This document shows positions 44,825-56,199 of a stretch of DNA of 64,000 nucleotides, piece after piece; the stretch's first letter is position 1; every line of letters begins with the position of its first letter. Origin of the DNA: Codonopsis lanceolata (taxonomy: Eukaryota; Streptophyta; Magnoliopsida; Asterales; Campanulaceae); NCBI GenBank assembly GCA_013146195.2, contig CM028380.1:86058049-86122048 (forward strand). Reading direction: 5' to 3'. The notes beneath the pieces were generated by a model, which worked only from the letters and a program-made list of their open reading frames with translations, was not told where the DNA came from and ran no database searches. The translations under genes were made by a program, and so were the position numbers.

Positions 44825-47140
44825 TTAGGATAGATCATAACATTTGTAGCCACGATGATGAGGAGGATAGCCCAAAAAGACACACGGGGTAGAACGGGCT
44901 TGAAGTTTGTGAATAGTGGTAGGGGGAAAAAGAGGGTAGCATAGGCAACCAAAGACGCAAAGATGGGAGTAGGACGGGTTTTGGTGATAAAGGCGGTGAA
45001 AAGGAGTGGAATAAGAGAGTTGTTTATTTGGAAGAATGTTAAGAAGGTAAGTGGCCATTTGTAACGCATGAGACCAGAATGTAGAAGGAATGGATACGTG
45101 AGTAAGAAGGGTACTGACGATATTATTTATGGAACGTAGTTTGCGTTCGGCCTTGCCATTTTGTGCGGAGGTGTGGGGACAGGAAAAACGAAAAGAAAGA
45201 CCATTGTCATTGCAAAAAGTCCAGAAATGTTTATTATCAAACTCCGTACCATTATCACACTGAAAAGTCTTTATTTCCCGTTCAAATTGGGTGTGAATAA
45301 AATTGCGAAACGTTAAAAAAGTAGAATATACTTGAGACTTTTTAGATAGAGGGAATGTCCATAGAAAATTAGAATAATCATCGAGTAAGAGAAGATAGTA
45401 GCGATGACCCGACGAACTTAACACCGAAGAAGTCCAAATATCACTATGAATTAAATCAAAAGGCATAGTAGAGCGAGAAGTAGAAGCAACAAATGGCAAA
45501 TTAATGTGTTTTCCAAGAATGCAAGAATGACAAAAATTAGATCTACTAGCAGCATTACATGAGATAAATTTATTCTGTTTAAGAGAATTAAAAACAGGAG
45601 GTCCCGGGTGACCCAAACGGGCATGCCATAGTGATGGTGCTAAAATGGTAAAAGAGGCGGCTGGAAAAGAGAACTTAGAATTAGTAACAGGATAGAGATC
45701 GTTGTGACTATCACATCTCATGAGAGGCGTCCCCGTCCGGAAATCCTTCACAAAAAAACCAAACGGGTCAAATTCAACAGTAACAGAATTATCAGTTGTG
45801 AATTTGCGAACAAAAATTAAGTTCTTAACAATTTGAGGAACATGAAGAACATTACGTAAAGAAAAAGAAGGATGCGGAGGAGATAAAGAGGTATGTCCAT
45901 AACCTTTAATTGGAATAAAGTGACCATTACCGACCAGTATACCGCGACTAATGCTCGAATTAAAATAAGGTGAGAGAGTACCCTGTTCAGATGTCATATG
46001 GGAAGTCGCTCCAGTGTCCATGTGCCAATTTGCATCCGGTGGAGTAAGTTCAAGAGTGTGCATGGCAGCTTCGATGTCGGTTGGAGTGGGCTGTGTAGAA
46101 GCTGAATAGGCTTGCGGAGGGCGGGAACCAAGAAGACCAGCATGCTGAGTTGTTGGAGGTGGTCGCTGCCAGGGAGTTGTTGGATAAGGAGAGGGAGGGA
46201 CAACCCACGGTGGAAAAGAAAACGGCCACTGTGAACCCCAATTCAGCCAAGGTTGTTGTGGCCAACGCTGATTGTGTCTAGCCTGTTGTTGCTGCCTGCC
46301 ACCACGGTTCCCGCCTTGATTATGACCAGTGTGTGCACCACCGCCCCTGCCACCATTATGTCCACCACCCCGGTTTTTGCCAGAACTGTTATGATGGTTT
46401 CCTCGGCGGCCATTTCCCTGGGAACGAGCAAGTGGAGAGGAGACATTCGGAGGAGAGATGTGTTCAGAATCTCGAGCAACCATGGCTGCATTGGAGTTGG
46501 TTGCAGCCTGTTTTGTTAACCCCGCTTCTTCCAGAACAATCATGGAGCGGGCTTGATAGAATTGAAGAATGGGATTGCTCTGGCGGATCAAGGTGCCCAC
46601 TCCATGGTAGGCTTCAGTGAGACCGGCCACCATCTGAAGAACGAGGCGATTGTTGGAGACGGGAGCGCCAACGTTCTTTAGTTGATCAGACAAGACCTTG
46701 AGACGCTGACAGTAAACAGAAGCATTGGAGAAATCTTCCATGTTGGTGTGAGAGAACTCTTGCTCAAGGGTGACGGCGCGAGAGTTTTTATTGTCTTGGA
46801 AGATATCACGAAGGCGATTCCAAGCATCCATGGCCGTTGCATCAGGTTCAAGGATGGTTTGTAACAGGTCATTGGAAATAGTGGAGTAGATCCAAGAAAG
46901 AACGGTGGCGTCGAGGGTTAACCACAACTCTTTTCCGGCATCGGTAGTGGGTTCTTTGGTGGAGCCTTCAGCCGGAGGAAGAATATGGTCAATGACCCGA
47001 AAGGAGCGCGTGTGAATTTTGAAGAGTTCTGCCCACGTCGCGTATTTGACGTTTTCCATCTCAAGAGTAACTGAGATGTGGTTCTTGATGTTTGACACAG
47101 CAAGAGCCGGGTGGAAGGACGGAGTTTTGGGGGCAGACAT
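44825..47140 (-). CDS. Ale-like gag, protease and integrase (single ORF)
   Basis: The start is the Met at 47140 (MSAPKTPSFHPALAV), just after the primer site; the open frame into the LTR is not used. Residues 1-230 are the gag domain (YATWAELFKIHTRSFRVIDH). A Gly/Arg-rich RGG-like stretch (about 247-287) and a Trp/Pro-rich stretch replace a CCHC knuckle. The protease has WHMDTGATSHMT (Asp375). The integrase zinc finger is HARLGH...CHSC and the catalytic triad Asp567, Asp629, Glu665, a perfect D-61-D-35-E. The ORF ends at TAA (44827-44825) next to an A run. Beyond it the frame continues into RT, so one nonsense change separates the two. Confidence 0.92.
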   Translation of the reverse strand: MSAPKTPSFHPALAVSNIKNHISVTLEMENVKYATWAELFKIHTRSFRVIDHILPPAEGSTKEPTTDAGKELWLTLDATVLSWIYSTISNDLLQTILEPDATAMDAWNRLRDIFQDNKNSRAVTLEQEFSHTNMEDFSNASVYCQRLKVLSDQLKNVGAPVSNNRLVLQMVAGLTEAYHGVGTLIRQSNPILQFYQARSMIVLEEAGLTKQAATNSNAAMVARDSEHISPPNVSSPLARSQGNGRRGNHHNSSGKNRGGGHNGGRGGGAHTGHNQGGNRGGRQQQQARHNQRWPQQPWLNWGSQWPFSFPPWVVPPSPYPTTPWQRPPPTTQHAGLLGSRPPQAYSASTQPTPTDIEAAMHTLELTPPDANWHMDTGATSHMTSEQGTLSPYFNSSISRGILVGNGHFIPIKGYGHTSLSPPHPSFSLRNVLHVPQIVKNLIFVRKFTTDNSVTVEFDPFGFFVKDFRTGTPLMRCDSHNDLYPVTNSKFSFPAASFTILAPSLWHARLGHPGPPVFNSLKQNKFISCNAASRSNFCHSCILGKHINLPFVASTSRSTMPFDLIHSDIWTSSVLSSSGHRYYLLLLDDYSNFLWTFPLSKKSQVYSTFLTFRNFIHTQFEREIKTFQCDNGTEFDNKHFWTFCNDNGLSFRFSCPHTSAQNGKAERKLRSINNIVSTLLTHVSIPSTFWSHALQMATYLLNILPNKQLSYSTPFHRLYHQNPSYSHLCVFGCLCYPLFPPTTIHKLQARSTPCVFLGYPPHHRGYKCYDLS

Positions 47141-47190
47141 GGCGGCTGAAGAAAAAGGAAAAGAAGAAGGTAGAAGAAAAAAATACCCTA

Positions 47191-47204
47191 AGGCTCTAAT
47201 ACCA
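47191..47204 (-). promoter_or_regulatory. Primer-binding site, initiator Met tRNA type
   Basis: The minus strand reads TGGTATTAGAGCCT directly after the LTR end CCTTCA. It has one difference from the usual Copia primer site TGGTATCAGAGC. Confidence 0.88.
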
Positions 47205-47386
47205 TGAAGGAAGGCAATCAGTCGTGTTCCTCTTGTCATTCACCAAAGGATATCTATACAGAATGATATCAGAGATCCTATGAGATCCTAGCCTAACTTA
47301 TAATGCACTAATCTAGGCTATAATTTAGGATATAAAATATTTACATATATCTTTGAAGATTCTATTAATATATACAGATTCTATTA
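47205..47386 (-). repeat. 5' LTR of the Ale-like Copia (182 bp)
   Basis: TAATAGAATCTG...GCCTTCCTTCA on the minus strand. It differs from the other LTR at four of 182 positions, and the element is flanked by GTCTC. Confidence 0.92.
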
Positions 47387-47391
47387 GTCTC

Positions 47392-49020
47392 AAATTCAAG
47401 ATAAATAATGTGAAGCATACCCCAAATATAAACCATGATTCGAATTGAAATTGTATGGTTCAATTTGAGAGTATGCTTGGTTCATTGGTTCATGTTATTT
47501 CCAAATCGGCAAGATCAATTTGGTTTATAATTTGACACCAAACTCAAATCAGATGGAATAATTACATAGTAATTGGACTGGTGCGTAGACTTTATTATTG
47601 AAAAGGTATATATAGATGGATAAATAAATGGAAATTAAGATTTAATTGCAGTCAATTTCATTTTCAAATTATTATAAGTTTGTTCAAATTTCAAGCCGGT
47701 ATTTGGTTTTCATATTTCAAAACACTATTTGATTTTCATATTTCAAATCATTATTTAATTGATGAAGACACATGTAATCAATTAATATATTAAACATATT
47801 TATGTTTTTAATACATGGCTCACTATATTTATTACATGGAAATGACTTTCTATTTTAAGAAAACAAATTTTGACGGGATCTTCCAATATTTAGACTACCT
47901 AGACTTTATATATAACTAGTTTTATACTCGTGCGTTAAACGCACAGACATATATATTTTTCAATCAAATTATACTCAATTAAATTATAATCAAGTAAAAT
48001 GAAGACAAAAAATAAAACTAAAAGAAGATTATTTCAATGAATAAAAAAATATCATTTGATTAAAAATTATTATGAAAATAAATAAATATATGTGTCAATT
48101 GAGTAACAAAAATAAAATAAATAAATTTGAATAACTGTAATTTATGAAAATTAAATAAATAATTAAAATGAAAATACAAAAAAATGTGTATCGCAGTGTA
48201 TCGATTTTCAGTAGCGATACATCGATTTGGATTCGCGATGCATCAATTTATAATCACAATGCATTGCTATGAATTGAAAATAGACCAGTTTAAACGTGAG
48301 GTATCAATTTAAAATCGCAATGCACTGCTATGAAATGAGAATGACAATTACACAATTTCGAATCATGCATGACAATGTATGAACTGATTTCCTATAGTAA
48401 GCGTGTACGATTCATTAAAGGTATACTCGTCTTTTCACATAAAAAATATTTTTTTTCTGATTAAAAAGGCATAGTGGACAACGGTTGAATATCTTGGTTT
48501 TGTTATTTCGCCCCACTTACGGATATTACAACGACATAGTTCTTATTATTTGAAGAGAGATAACTTTGCACTTTCGAAACATTTCTTCTTTGTTAGAGGA
48601 AAAATCATGTTGCAATATTGTTTATTTCATTTTATTATTTACCATTATATAGTTCTTATTATTTGAAGTATTTGTTAAATTTTATTTATTTCAAATCGAT
48701 ATATTTTTTAGATATGTTAGTCATTAATAATTAATCACGTGCATTCGTATTTTAGATGAACTTTTGATGTTTTTTAAATTTTGAATATGATGAAATGGAC
48801 AGCAAAATTTCAAATTAATATATTTTTGTTGGTCGGTCATATATTTAATATCAATAATGAGTATTTGTAATTTTGTTCATAATATTTCTTTTATGAACTT
48901 TGATCCGATGAAATAGACAAACGTATTCATATATTTCATTTAGTTATAATGAGTTGTAAGTTTTTGTGATTTCATTGAAAGTATTTGTTTTAATAACTTT
49001 TAATCTGGTGAAGTATAATA
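47392..49020. other. AT-rich DNA with a Helitron-like 3' end on the minus strand
   Basis: At 47918-47955 the minus strand reads TGTGCGTTTAACGCACGAGT then ATAAAACTAGT. A short hairpin followed by CTAG|T is the usual Helitron 3' signature. A 90-bp block just outside (47825-47918) recurs at 49365-49440. No replicase/helicase is seen. 48185-48345 holds several GTATCGATTT/GATGCATC motif copies. No gene is recognised. Confidence 0.35.
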
Positions 49021-49025
49021 AAATC

Positions 49026-49028
<3 letters not shown>

Positions 49029-49118
<90 letters not shown>
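49029..49118. repeat. TA dinucleotide microsatellite
   Basis: About 45 TA units with one TG break. Confidence 0.95.
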
Positions 49119-49122
<4 letters not shown>

Positions 49123-49611
49123 TTAGTCATTCAGTTAGAATTAATTGTGAGTATTTATGATTCACTTCAGTGAAATTTCTTGCGCAAATTTTTCTAAAGT
49201 TTATTTGGCAACAATGGAAAACTAACGGTTGTATGTATAAAATGTTGTGCTAGATAACAAAGCAATGAATGCAGTTGTTCTAGTTCTTAGACTCTAAACT
49301 TTCAAGGAATTATAAGTATTTGAATTTGTATTATATAATTATATGATTCATTAAATATTTGTTATAAATAGGGGTTACTATATTAGGAATACAAATTTTA
49401 GCGAAAAATTACTATTTTTAGACTACCAAGGCTTTATATATATATATACACAGATAAGACATGTAATACATTGATTTCACGGTACTGGGCTTCGTTTGAA
49501 TGTCCGGAAATTCATGAGAGAATGGTTCTCCAAAAGGTTATACTTAAAGTAGAATGCAAGAACCAAGAAAAATTGGAAAAGTTTAGTTCATAACTTTCTA
49601 GCAATGCAAAA

Positions 49612-49623
49612 TCTATCTATCTA

Positions 49624-49675
<52 letters not shown>
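49612..49675. repeat. TCTA then TA microsatellite
   Basis: About four TCTA units run into roughly 24 TA units. CT-rich DNA follows at 49733-49800. Confidence 0.95.
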
Positions 49676-49677
<2 letters not shown>

Positions 49678-49879
49678 GACAAGGGTATATATTTTTTTCG
49701 AATTATTGACTTTTGAGTTACCATTTTAATTTTTTCTCTCTCATATCCTCTCCCTATTTTCTCTCTTTCTCTTTCTCTCTCGCTTTTCCTCCCTATTTTC
49801 ACTCTTATCATAACCATTTCTTCTCTTTTAATTATATTTAAGCATTTTTCTCTCTTTAAACATAAAAAATAGTAACTAA

Positions 49880-51240
49880 AACAAAAATAATAGTTCCGGA
49901 GTCAAGAAAATAAAAAAATATAAGAGGAGTTTAGTAAAATGAAAAATAATTTATGGAACACATCACTATTAAAATAAAAGTTACAGAATCAACAAAACAA
50001 AAATAATTTAATGCGGATGTTAGTAAAATAAATTAATTTACGGAACAAAAGTTTAAAACAAATTTTTAAAAATATATATGTAAAACAAAAATACATTAAT
50101 AAAATAAAAATATTTGATAGAACAAAAATAATAGTTACAGAGTCAATAAAATAAAAATAATTTAAACTGAGGTTAGTAAAATTATAAAAATAATTTACAG
50201 AACAAAAGTTTAAAACTAGTTCTTAAAAATAATTATGTAAAACAAAAATACGTTACTAAAATAAAAATACTTGATGGAACAAAAATAATAGTTACAGAGT
50301 CAATAAAACAAAAACAATTTAAACCGAGGTTAGTAAAATAATAAAAATAATTTAAGGAACAAAAAATTTCCGTAAAACTAATTCTTAAAAATAAAACAAA
50401 AATAATAGTTACGAAGTTAATAAAACAAAAAATATAATGGTGGTTAGTAAAATTGAGCTGCTCGGCCCAATAGGCCCAAGCCGCGAGTCACGTGCAAAGC
50501 ATAGAGGCTTCGTCTGAACGAGCGAGCAAAGGTCTCATGCGAGCAAGCGAGCAAAACTTTGGTCTTTGTTAGGTGAGTTGCTTACGAGTTGGGGGCTCAG
50601 TTAACGGGCAAAACCGATAGGTGAGCATGGTTACTTATGCTCGCCAGTATGAGCCATCATCAGTTGAGGACATCTACGTCCGGAGAAGATCAAGGTGTTA
50701 GTTGAGGGTGGTCATATCCGAGCAAGAGTTCTAGCCAGCAATAATGACCGGGAAATTCTCTAGTTAAACCGTTGTCATTATTGGGCCTGTTAATGTGTCT
50801 CCCATTAAAGGCAATGACCGTTTATGGGGGAGTTAATGACATTTATGGGCGGTTAATGGAGATCATGTGTAGTTAATGGAGATTATGGGCATTTAATGGC
50901 AATCATGGGCGGTTGTTTATGGTTATCGGCGGTTATGCCTTCCGGTGCGTATAAAAGCTTGGGAAAATGATGGAGAAAGGTATGCGCAATCTTATTCTTG
51001 AGCCAAAACTCTGCCGAATTGCTTATTTGCTAAATCTTTGTACTAATTCTCACGCCGGAGGGCCTTTGCAGGGAGTGCCCCCTGCCCAGTTCACGTTTAT
51101 TCTTTCATTTGCAGAGTTGGGTTTCGAGAATTTACGGACACGTTGAAAGCCAGGTGTTCAGATTGGGCTCTTATAGTACATCCAGATTTCTTTGGACGCA
51201 TCAAAAATCAAAATAATTTACGAAACAAAAATAATAGTTA
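49880..51240. repeat. Tandem repeat of about 159 bp, split by a solo LTR
   Basis: The motif AATAATAGTTACAGAGTCAA recurs at about 50129 and 50288, with degenerate copies near 49889, 49980 and 50404. The same sequence picks up again after the solo LTR (51210-51240). The units are A-rich and non-coding. Confidence 0.7.
50454..51203. mobile_element. Solo LTR, 5-bp target duplication AAAAT
   Basis: It begins TGAGCTGCTCGGCCC and ends GGACGCATCA, flanked by AAAAT (50449-50453 and 51204-51208). TATAAAA lies at 50950-50956. CTCACGCCGGAGGG and GAGCAAGCGAGC motifs link it with the solo LTR at 28462-29155. Internal direct repeats of the type GGCGGTTAATGG (50850-50930) are present. Confidence 0.85.
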
Positions 51241-53040
51241 ACAGTAAAAATAATTTCGTTATTTTGATTTTAGCTTATTTTCTTATCAGAAATTCATTTA
51301 TTCGTAAAATACAAATATTTATATTATAATACAGCTTGGGAAACACACTCGCAATTGACTTGAGACAAAAAGTGGCTGAGATCAATTCATTTACCGATAT
51401 TCTACGGTCCCAATTTCGTCAAGATTTCACATGTGCGAAGGGTAGTTGTGCAACCCCTCTCCAACTCCCCCACTTCTCCCTGCCGATCTCCAACTTCCCC
51501 TCTCTTTCCCATCCTTTCTTGCTTCACAACCACCTCTCTCTTCCCTAACTCTCTCATGTCCCTTTTCTTGATTCAACATCTGGCATAGCCCTTTCCCCAT
51601 AATATGTATAAAATATAAAAGCGTGGTTAAAAAAGAGTTAAAAAATTAATACCCTTGGTGTATGTGTTAAAAAAGTTTATATTTTAACGAAAGATTATTA
51701 ATTGTATAAGGGCAAAGCTGGTTGTCCTCCTCAAATTTGTAATTTTATTTCTATTAATAAAATTTAACAAGGTATCGCCTCTGTTTTCTTAAATAAAATT
51801 ACAAATAAAAGTTTTAATTTTTTTTCCACCGTTGAATGATCATAATGTTTTAATTGATTATCGGAGGTCTTCATTTTCACTAAAACATATATTGATTTAT
51901 TTAAATATTGATACCCTCCATTACTGACATCCTCACCTACTCGCGTCGTGTCTATGCCATAGGCACGGGCACAAAGACTAGTAATTTAATAAAAGTAATC
52001 ATTCAACATGAAAAACTTATATGAGTTCAGATTCTATTTGTAGTGCGGAAAAAATCCAAGTTTGTTCGAAGACATTCATTCTACAAAGTTTTTGAATAAT
52101 ATAAAGTGTTCGGGGTTGTCAGGCCATTGATTGACACTTAAACTTGGTGTTCCAGTAATGCTATTGAGAAACGTTGACCATGCTACATTGTGTAATGGAA
52201 CAAGACTAATCATCATAAATCTTGGGGATCACATTGTTGAAACAATTTTTTTTGAAATGAAGGAATGTTAGAGAAAAGGTTTTTTATTCCAATATTGTCA
52301 TTAAGTCATTAACTCCATCTGACGTAGATGCTAAGGGGTGGCCCAGTGATAAAATTAAGGCTTTACAAAATGTGAGATCTCAAATTTGATCACTTCTCAT
52401 GCCCCCTTAGAGGAAAGATCTACATTTTAAAAAAAAACTTCATCTAATGCGAGACTGACTTTCAAGTTCTAGAGAAGACAATTTCGTATCATATATAATG
52501 ATAATTAACAAGTGTCAAAGTCAATAATTGCATATAAGTCTTTTATTAAATAAACCAGTATTTAGCTATGGGCAGTTTATATGTCGCAGTTTTTAAAGTA
52601 ACAAATTATTTTGATTTGAAGATATTGATATGTTGTGAAGATGAAAAATCAACTAATAAAATAATAAATGTTGTGTATAAGGAATTTTTTTAGAATCTAT
52701 AATGATTAGTGATATACTGATGTGTATTTATTAATAAACTGATTCTTCTTATTTTATCATTTACGATTTTTTTTACCTTTTTTTATTTTGTTTATATACG
52801 ATTTTATTTTAAAAAAAATATGAAGAATGATCATACATTTAACGCACGGGTTAACAAAACTAGTTCTACTAAAATGTAAGATATAAAATGCAGAAAATTC
52901 TTTATTGTATGAAAGTGTTTTTAGAGTTACAAAAAAAAACGTGTCATCCAAACAACACCTAATGTAGGGAAATAATTCAAGTTATTTTCCTTTTCTTCAC
53001 CGCACATGCCTCACGTTCAAATATTAACTAGTAGAAGATA
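51241..53040. other. AT-rich spacer with Helitron-like ends, no gene seen
   Basis: A CT-rich stretch (51470-51600) gives a short open frame (51336-51548) with no known content. GCACGGGCACAAAGACTAGT (51967-51986) and AACGCACGGGTTAACAAAACTAGT-like sequence ending at about 52864 resemble Helitron 3' ends on the plus strand. A 52330-52430 block looks like a decayed repeat. Confidence 0.35.
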
Positions 53041-53044
53041 TCGG

Positions 53045-53345
53045 TTTCGTTTGGTGTAACGTTTTGAAAACGTAGTTTTTTTTTAATGCATCATTTTTAA
53101 AACGCAATATTTTCAAAACATATTTTTTTTCTTGTAAATATGTTTGGAAAACTATTTCAAAACGCTATTGTTATAAACAAAATAGTTATAAACGCAACAC
53201 ATTTTTAAAACGCTCCAAATTGGAATGTTTTAAAACACTGCATATTTTTAAAATGTTGCGTTTTAAAATGTTGCATTAAAATAATTTAAAAAAAATGATT
53301 TTTTTTACTAGCGTTTTGGTCAAAACGCTCGACCAAACAACCAAA
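53045..53345. mobile_element. Small MITE with CGTTTTGAAAACG ends, copy 2
   Basis: Left TTTGGTGTAACGTTTTGAAA and right inverted GAGCGTTTTGACCAAAACGC are TIRs. The body matches 26326-26545 (GCGTTTTAAAATGTTGCATT, TGTTTGGAAAACTA). Confidence 0.65.
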
Positions 53346-54775
53346 CAAGCACATCGTAAGGATATTAAAAGCAAAACACATATAGTAAAATACTTTCTTA
53401 AAACTAATATAAAGTCGATCAATGACACTTATTTTTGGAAATTACTTAGTACAACCCCCCCTATTTCCCCAATACATCCCTACTAGAAAAACGACCATTA
53501 TGCCCATCAAGCCATCAACCCCTTTAAAAAATGCTTTAAAAAAACAAATTAAAAAGAAAATGATTTTGAATTTTTTTATAAATTGTAAAAAACGAAAAAG
53601 AAAAAATGTTTTTTTTGAAATAAACTAGTGTTGCCCCGTAACGGTGACACTACACTAGTGTATTTCATTTTTTTTAGAAATTGTATAAAAGAAAAAAGAA
53701 ATAAATTATTGAAATATACTACAATTTTTTTTATAAATTGTATAAAATGAAAAAATAAAAAAAAGAATTTTTTTAAATATAAAAGTGGATTAAGTTGGTT
53801 TTCAAAAAAAAAAAAAACATCAACGTTGTTAAAAACCCATAAGGAAAAAATAGTCATTTCGTATTACAACTTCCATAATAGTATATTATATCTAATTGAA
53901 ATGGGTAGAATAATATTTTACATGATTTCATCTATTATTAAAAAAATATGAATAAGTAGCTCCTCATTCGTTGGGTCAGGTTGGAACGGGTGACGGGTCA
54001 AAATTCATTAAAACTCGAATATCAAACGGGTTGATATGGATCGGGTTAAACGAGACAGCTCGTCTTAATCCAAATTTTCTTCCAAAAATTCAAAATTTTA
54101 TAGAGTACAAGCTATTGGGTCAAAATGGGTAATGGACGCGACCCGCTTTAACCCAACCTGTTAATATTTTTGGGTCAAAACAGGTTACACATGCAACCCA
54201 TAAATATTAATGAGCTCGATTGAGTCATGTGATTTTTCATGTTGGGTCGGATGGGTTAATAAGTTTAGGGTTGTAATTATCATAATTAATATACACACAC
54301 ACACACATATACATATATATATGGAGGAAAAATTAGAGTTGAAAATTTTCATGTCAAAGTTCGAAGGCTCGACGTCATTTAAGTTGACCGACCTTAACTT
54401 TTTCAAGTTTCGAAGAAGAATAATTTCTCTTAAAAAAGAAACGGTTTTTTTTCATTTCTAAATTTTGGGAAAAAATGAAAAACATTTCTAATTTATCAGA
54501 AATAAAAATGATTATCAAATGTATTTCTATTTCTATTTTTTATAAAAAATTAAAAATAAAAAAAAAATATTAAAAACGAAATGGTTACCAAACAAGCACA
54601 ACTAAGCATGTTTCTATCATCATTTCATTCCTACATAAATTGCATCTGCTTGAGTCTCAATGATCTTTCTCCGTAAGCAATTATATTAAATGTTCTTCGT
54701 ACGTACGTGAAGTAACTCTCGTATGGAGTTAATGACTTCTATTTTTGAAAAAAGTAAAATTGAATTACTTAGGGT
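53346..54775. other. Spacer with a GGGTCAAAA-type dispersed repeat
   Basis: 53962-54290 contains GGTCAAAATGGGTAATGG, CCCGCTTTAACCC and GGGTTGTAATTATCA. The order recurs at 58490-58870, so these are two direct copies of one dispersed repeat. A CA/TA microsatellite lies at 54293-54322. ACTAGTGTTGCCCCGTAACGG at 53625 may be another Helitron-type end. No gene is seen. Confidence 0.5.
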
Positions 54776-55194
54776 TCGTTTGTTGTGGCTGATGGCTTAT
54801 GACTTATGACTGATAGCTTAAGCTGATGGCTTAATGACTTGTGGCTGATTGTATGATAGACTGTTTGTTACAGCTGTTGAAAAGCTGTTTATGAGTTGTT
54901 ATAATTATTTGTTTTTTAAAAAAACTTGAAAATTAGTATTCAAATTTTTATGTATATTTCATAAAATGATGAAATTGAGATAATCAAATATTTATTAATG
55001 AATAATTGTCTTCATGTTAAAAAAAACAAAAAAAACTTAAAATTTTGGCTTTTTGGCTTTGACTTTTCAATGCATAAAAGGTGTTGTACCTTACTTATTG
55101 GCTTTTGGCTTATAAGCTGAAACAAACACTCTAAATATGACTTTTCAAAAGCCAAAAGCCAAAAATCACCCCAAATAAGCTGCAACAAACGAGC
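54776..55194. mobile_element. hAT-like MITE
   Basis: The left GGTTCGTTTGTTGTGGCTGA pairs with the inverted right GCTCGTTTGTTGCAGCTTAT. ACTTAG occurs on both sides; a full 8-bp duplication is not clear. The inner GGCTTTTGGCTTATAAGC and AAGCCAAAAGCC stretches form further inverted repeats. Confidence 0.7.
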
Positions 55195-55431
55195 ACTTAG
55201 TCCATAGTAGGTTTGTTTTAATGTACCTATCTAGACTAAAAAAGCTATTATATTTATTGGTATTGAATATTAATAGCACCATCCACAAACTTTTGGTAGA
55301 TATAATATAATATATAAATATAAATGGCAGGAGGACAATATTGTAATTAGGGATTACAATCGGATGTTAATGGATAACTTTGAGTTATGTCATTATTTAT
55401 TGGCCTAATGGATAATGACTTTACCCAAAAC

Positions 55432-56191
55432 TAGGGGTGGCCCCGACCCATGAGCCTACTGACCGTGCCGTCTGTGCCACCGTGCTAAATGGGCGATACA
55501 TAGTCTTTGGACTTTAGAGATGTTAGATGCGCGGGCTCGGGCACCCGGCCTTCAAGTTCTAATGCCCATCTAAGCCCAAAGCCCGGCCGACCCATCATCA
55601 CATTATGTTTTAAAATTATAAATATATTATAATTAATTAATTATACCATGACAAGGTAACAAAAAGAACATTTGTTAAACCTTCGTTAATTATATTATTA
55701 TATAGTGATTAGTCAATTATAATATTATATTATTATATAGTGATTAAGTGATATATCAAATTACCAATACAAATAGCCAAAACTCAAACAAAAGGCAAAG
55801 TAAAACTTTAAAACCTTAAAACAGTAAAACCTAAAACAAATCGACTGCTACCTGCCTTCCTTCGTTCCTTCAATAGCTCTACCTGCCTACGTTCGTTCTT
55901 TCGGCTCTATTAGTCTATTATATAATTACATAATACATAATGTAATTTTTGTGTATAGTCACAGTTTGGATTTAGAGGAACTAGGTGAGTAGGTGTCATG
56001 GTTCAGGTTCAGCTGCCAAGACTTTTAAAATTATGTGTAATTTTAAAAACATGAAAATCAATCGGAGAGCGCCCGTGCTTCACGATGCCCGTGGGCTTGT
56101 CTCTGATGCTTGGGCTTTTTAAAATGATGCCGTGTCATATGGGCCTATCTTGGGCATTACCATGCCAGGCTTAGGGCCGTGCACACCCCTA
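55432..56191. mobile_element. hAT-like non-autonomous element, perfect 8-bp target duplication
   Basis: The left TAGGGGTGGCCCCGACCC and inverted right TAGGGGTGTGCACGGCCC are TIRs. CCCAAAAC flanks both ends exactly (55424-55431 and 56192-56199). The arms are GC-rich and the middle AT-rich. There is no transposase. Confidence 0.88.
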
Positions 56192-56199
56192 CCCAAAAC

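Larger units (their letters stand above)
42670..47386 (-). mobile_element. Ale/RE1-like Copia element, nearly complete
   Basis: Bounded by GTCTC (42665-42669 and 47387-47391). The two LTRs of 182 bp differ at only four positions. Read on the minus strand they start TAATAGAATC and end CCTTCCTTCA, so the termini are TA...CA, not TG...CA. Primer site, gag-pol and purine tract are all present. Pol has only a few lesions. By LTR divergence this is the youngest LTR element in the window. Confidence 0.92.

Noticed and set aside
49617..49817. Arg/Glu-rich minus-strand open frame
   Set aside because: It is made by the CT-rich and TA microsatellite sequence, so low complexity.
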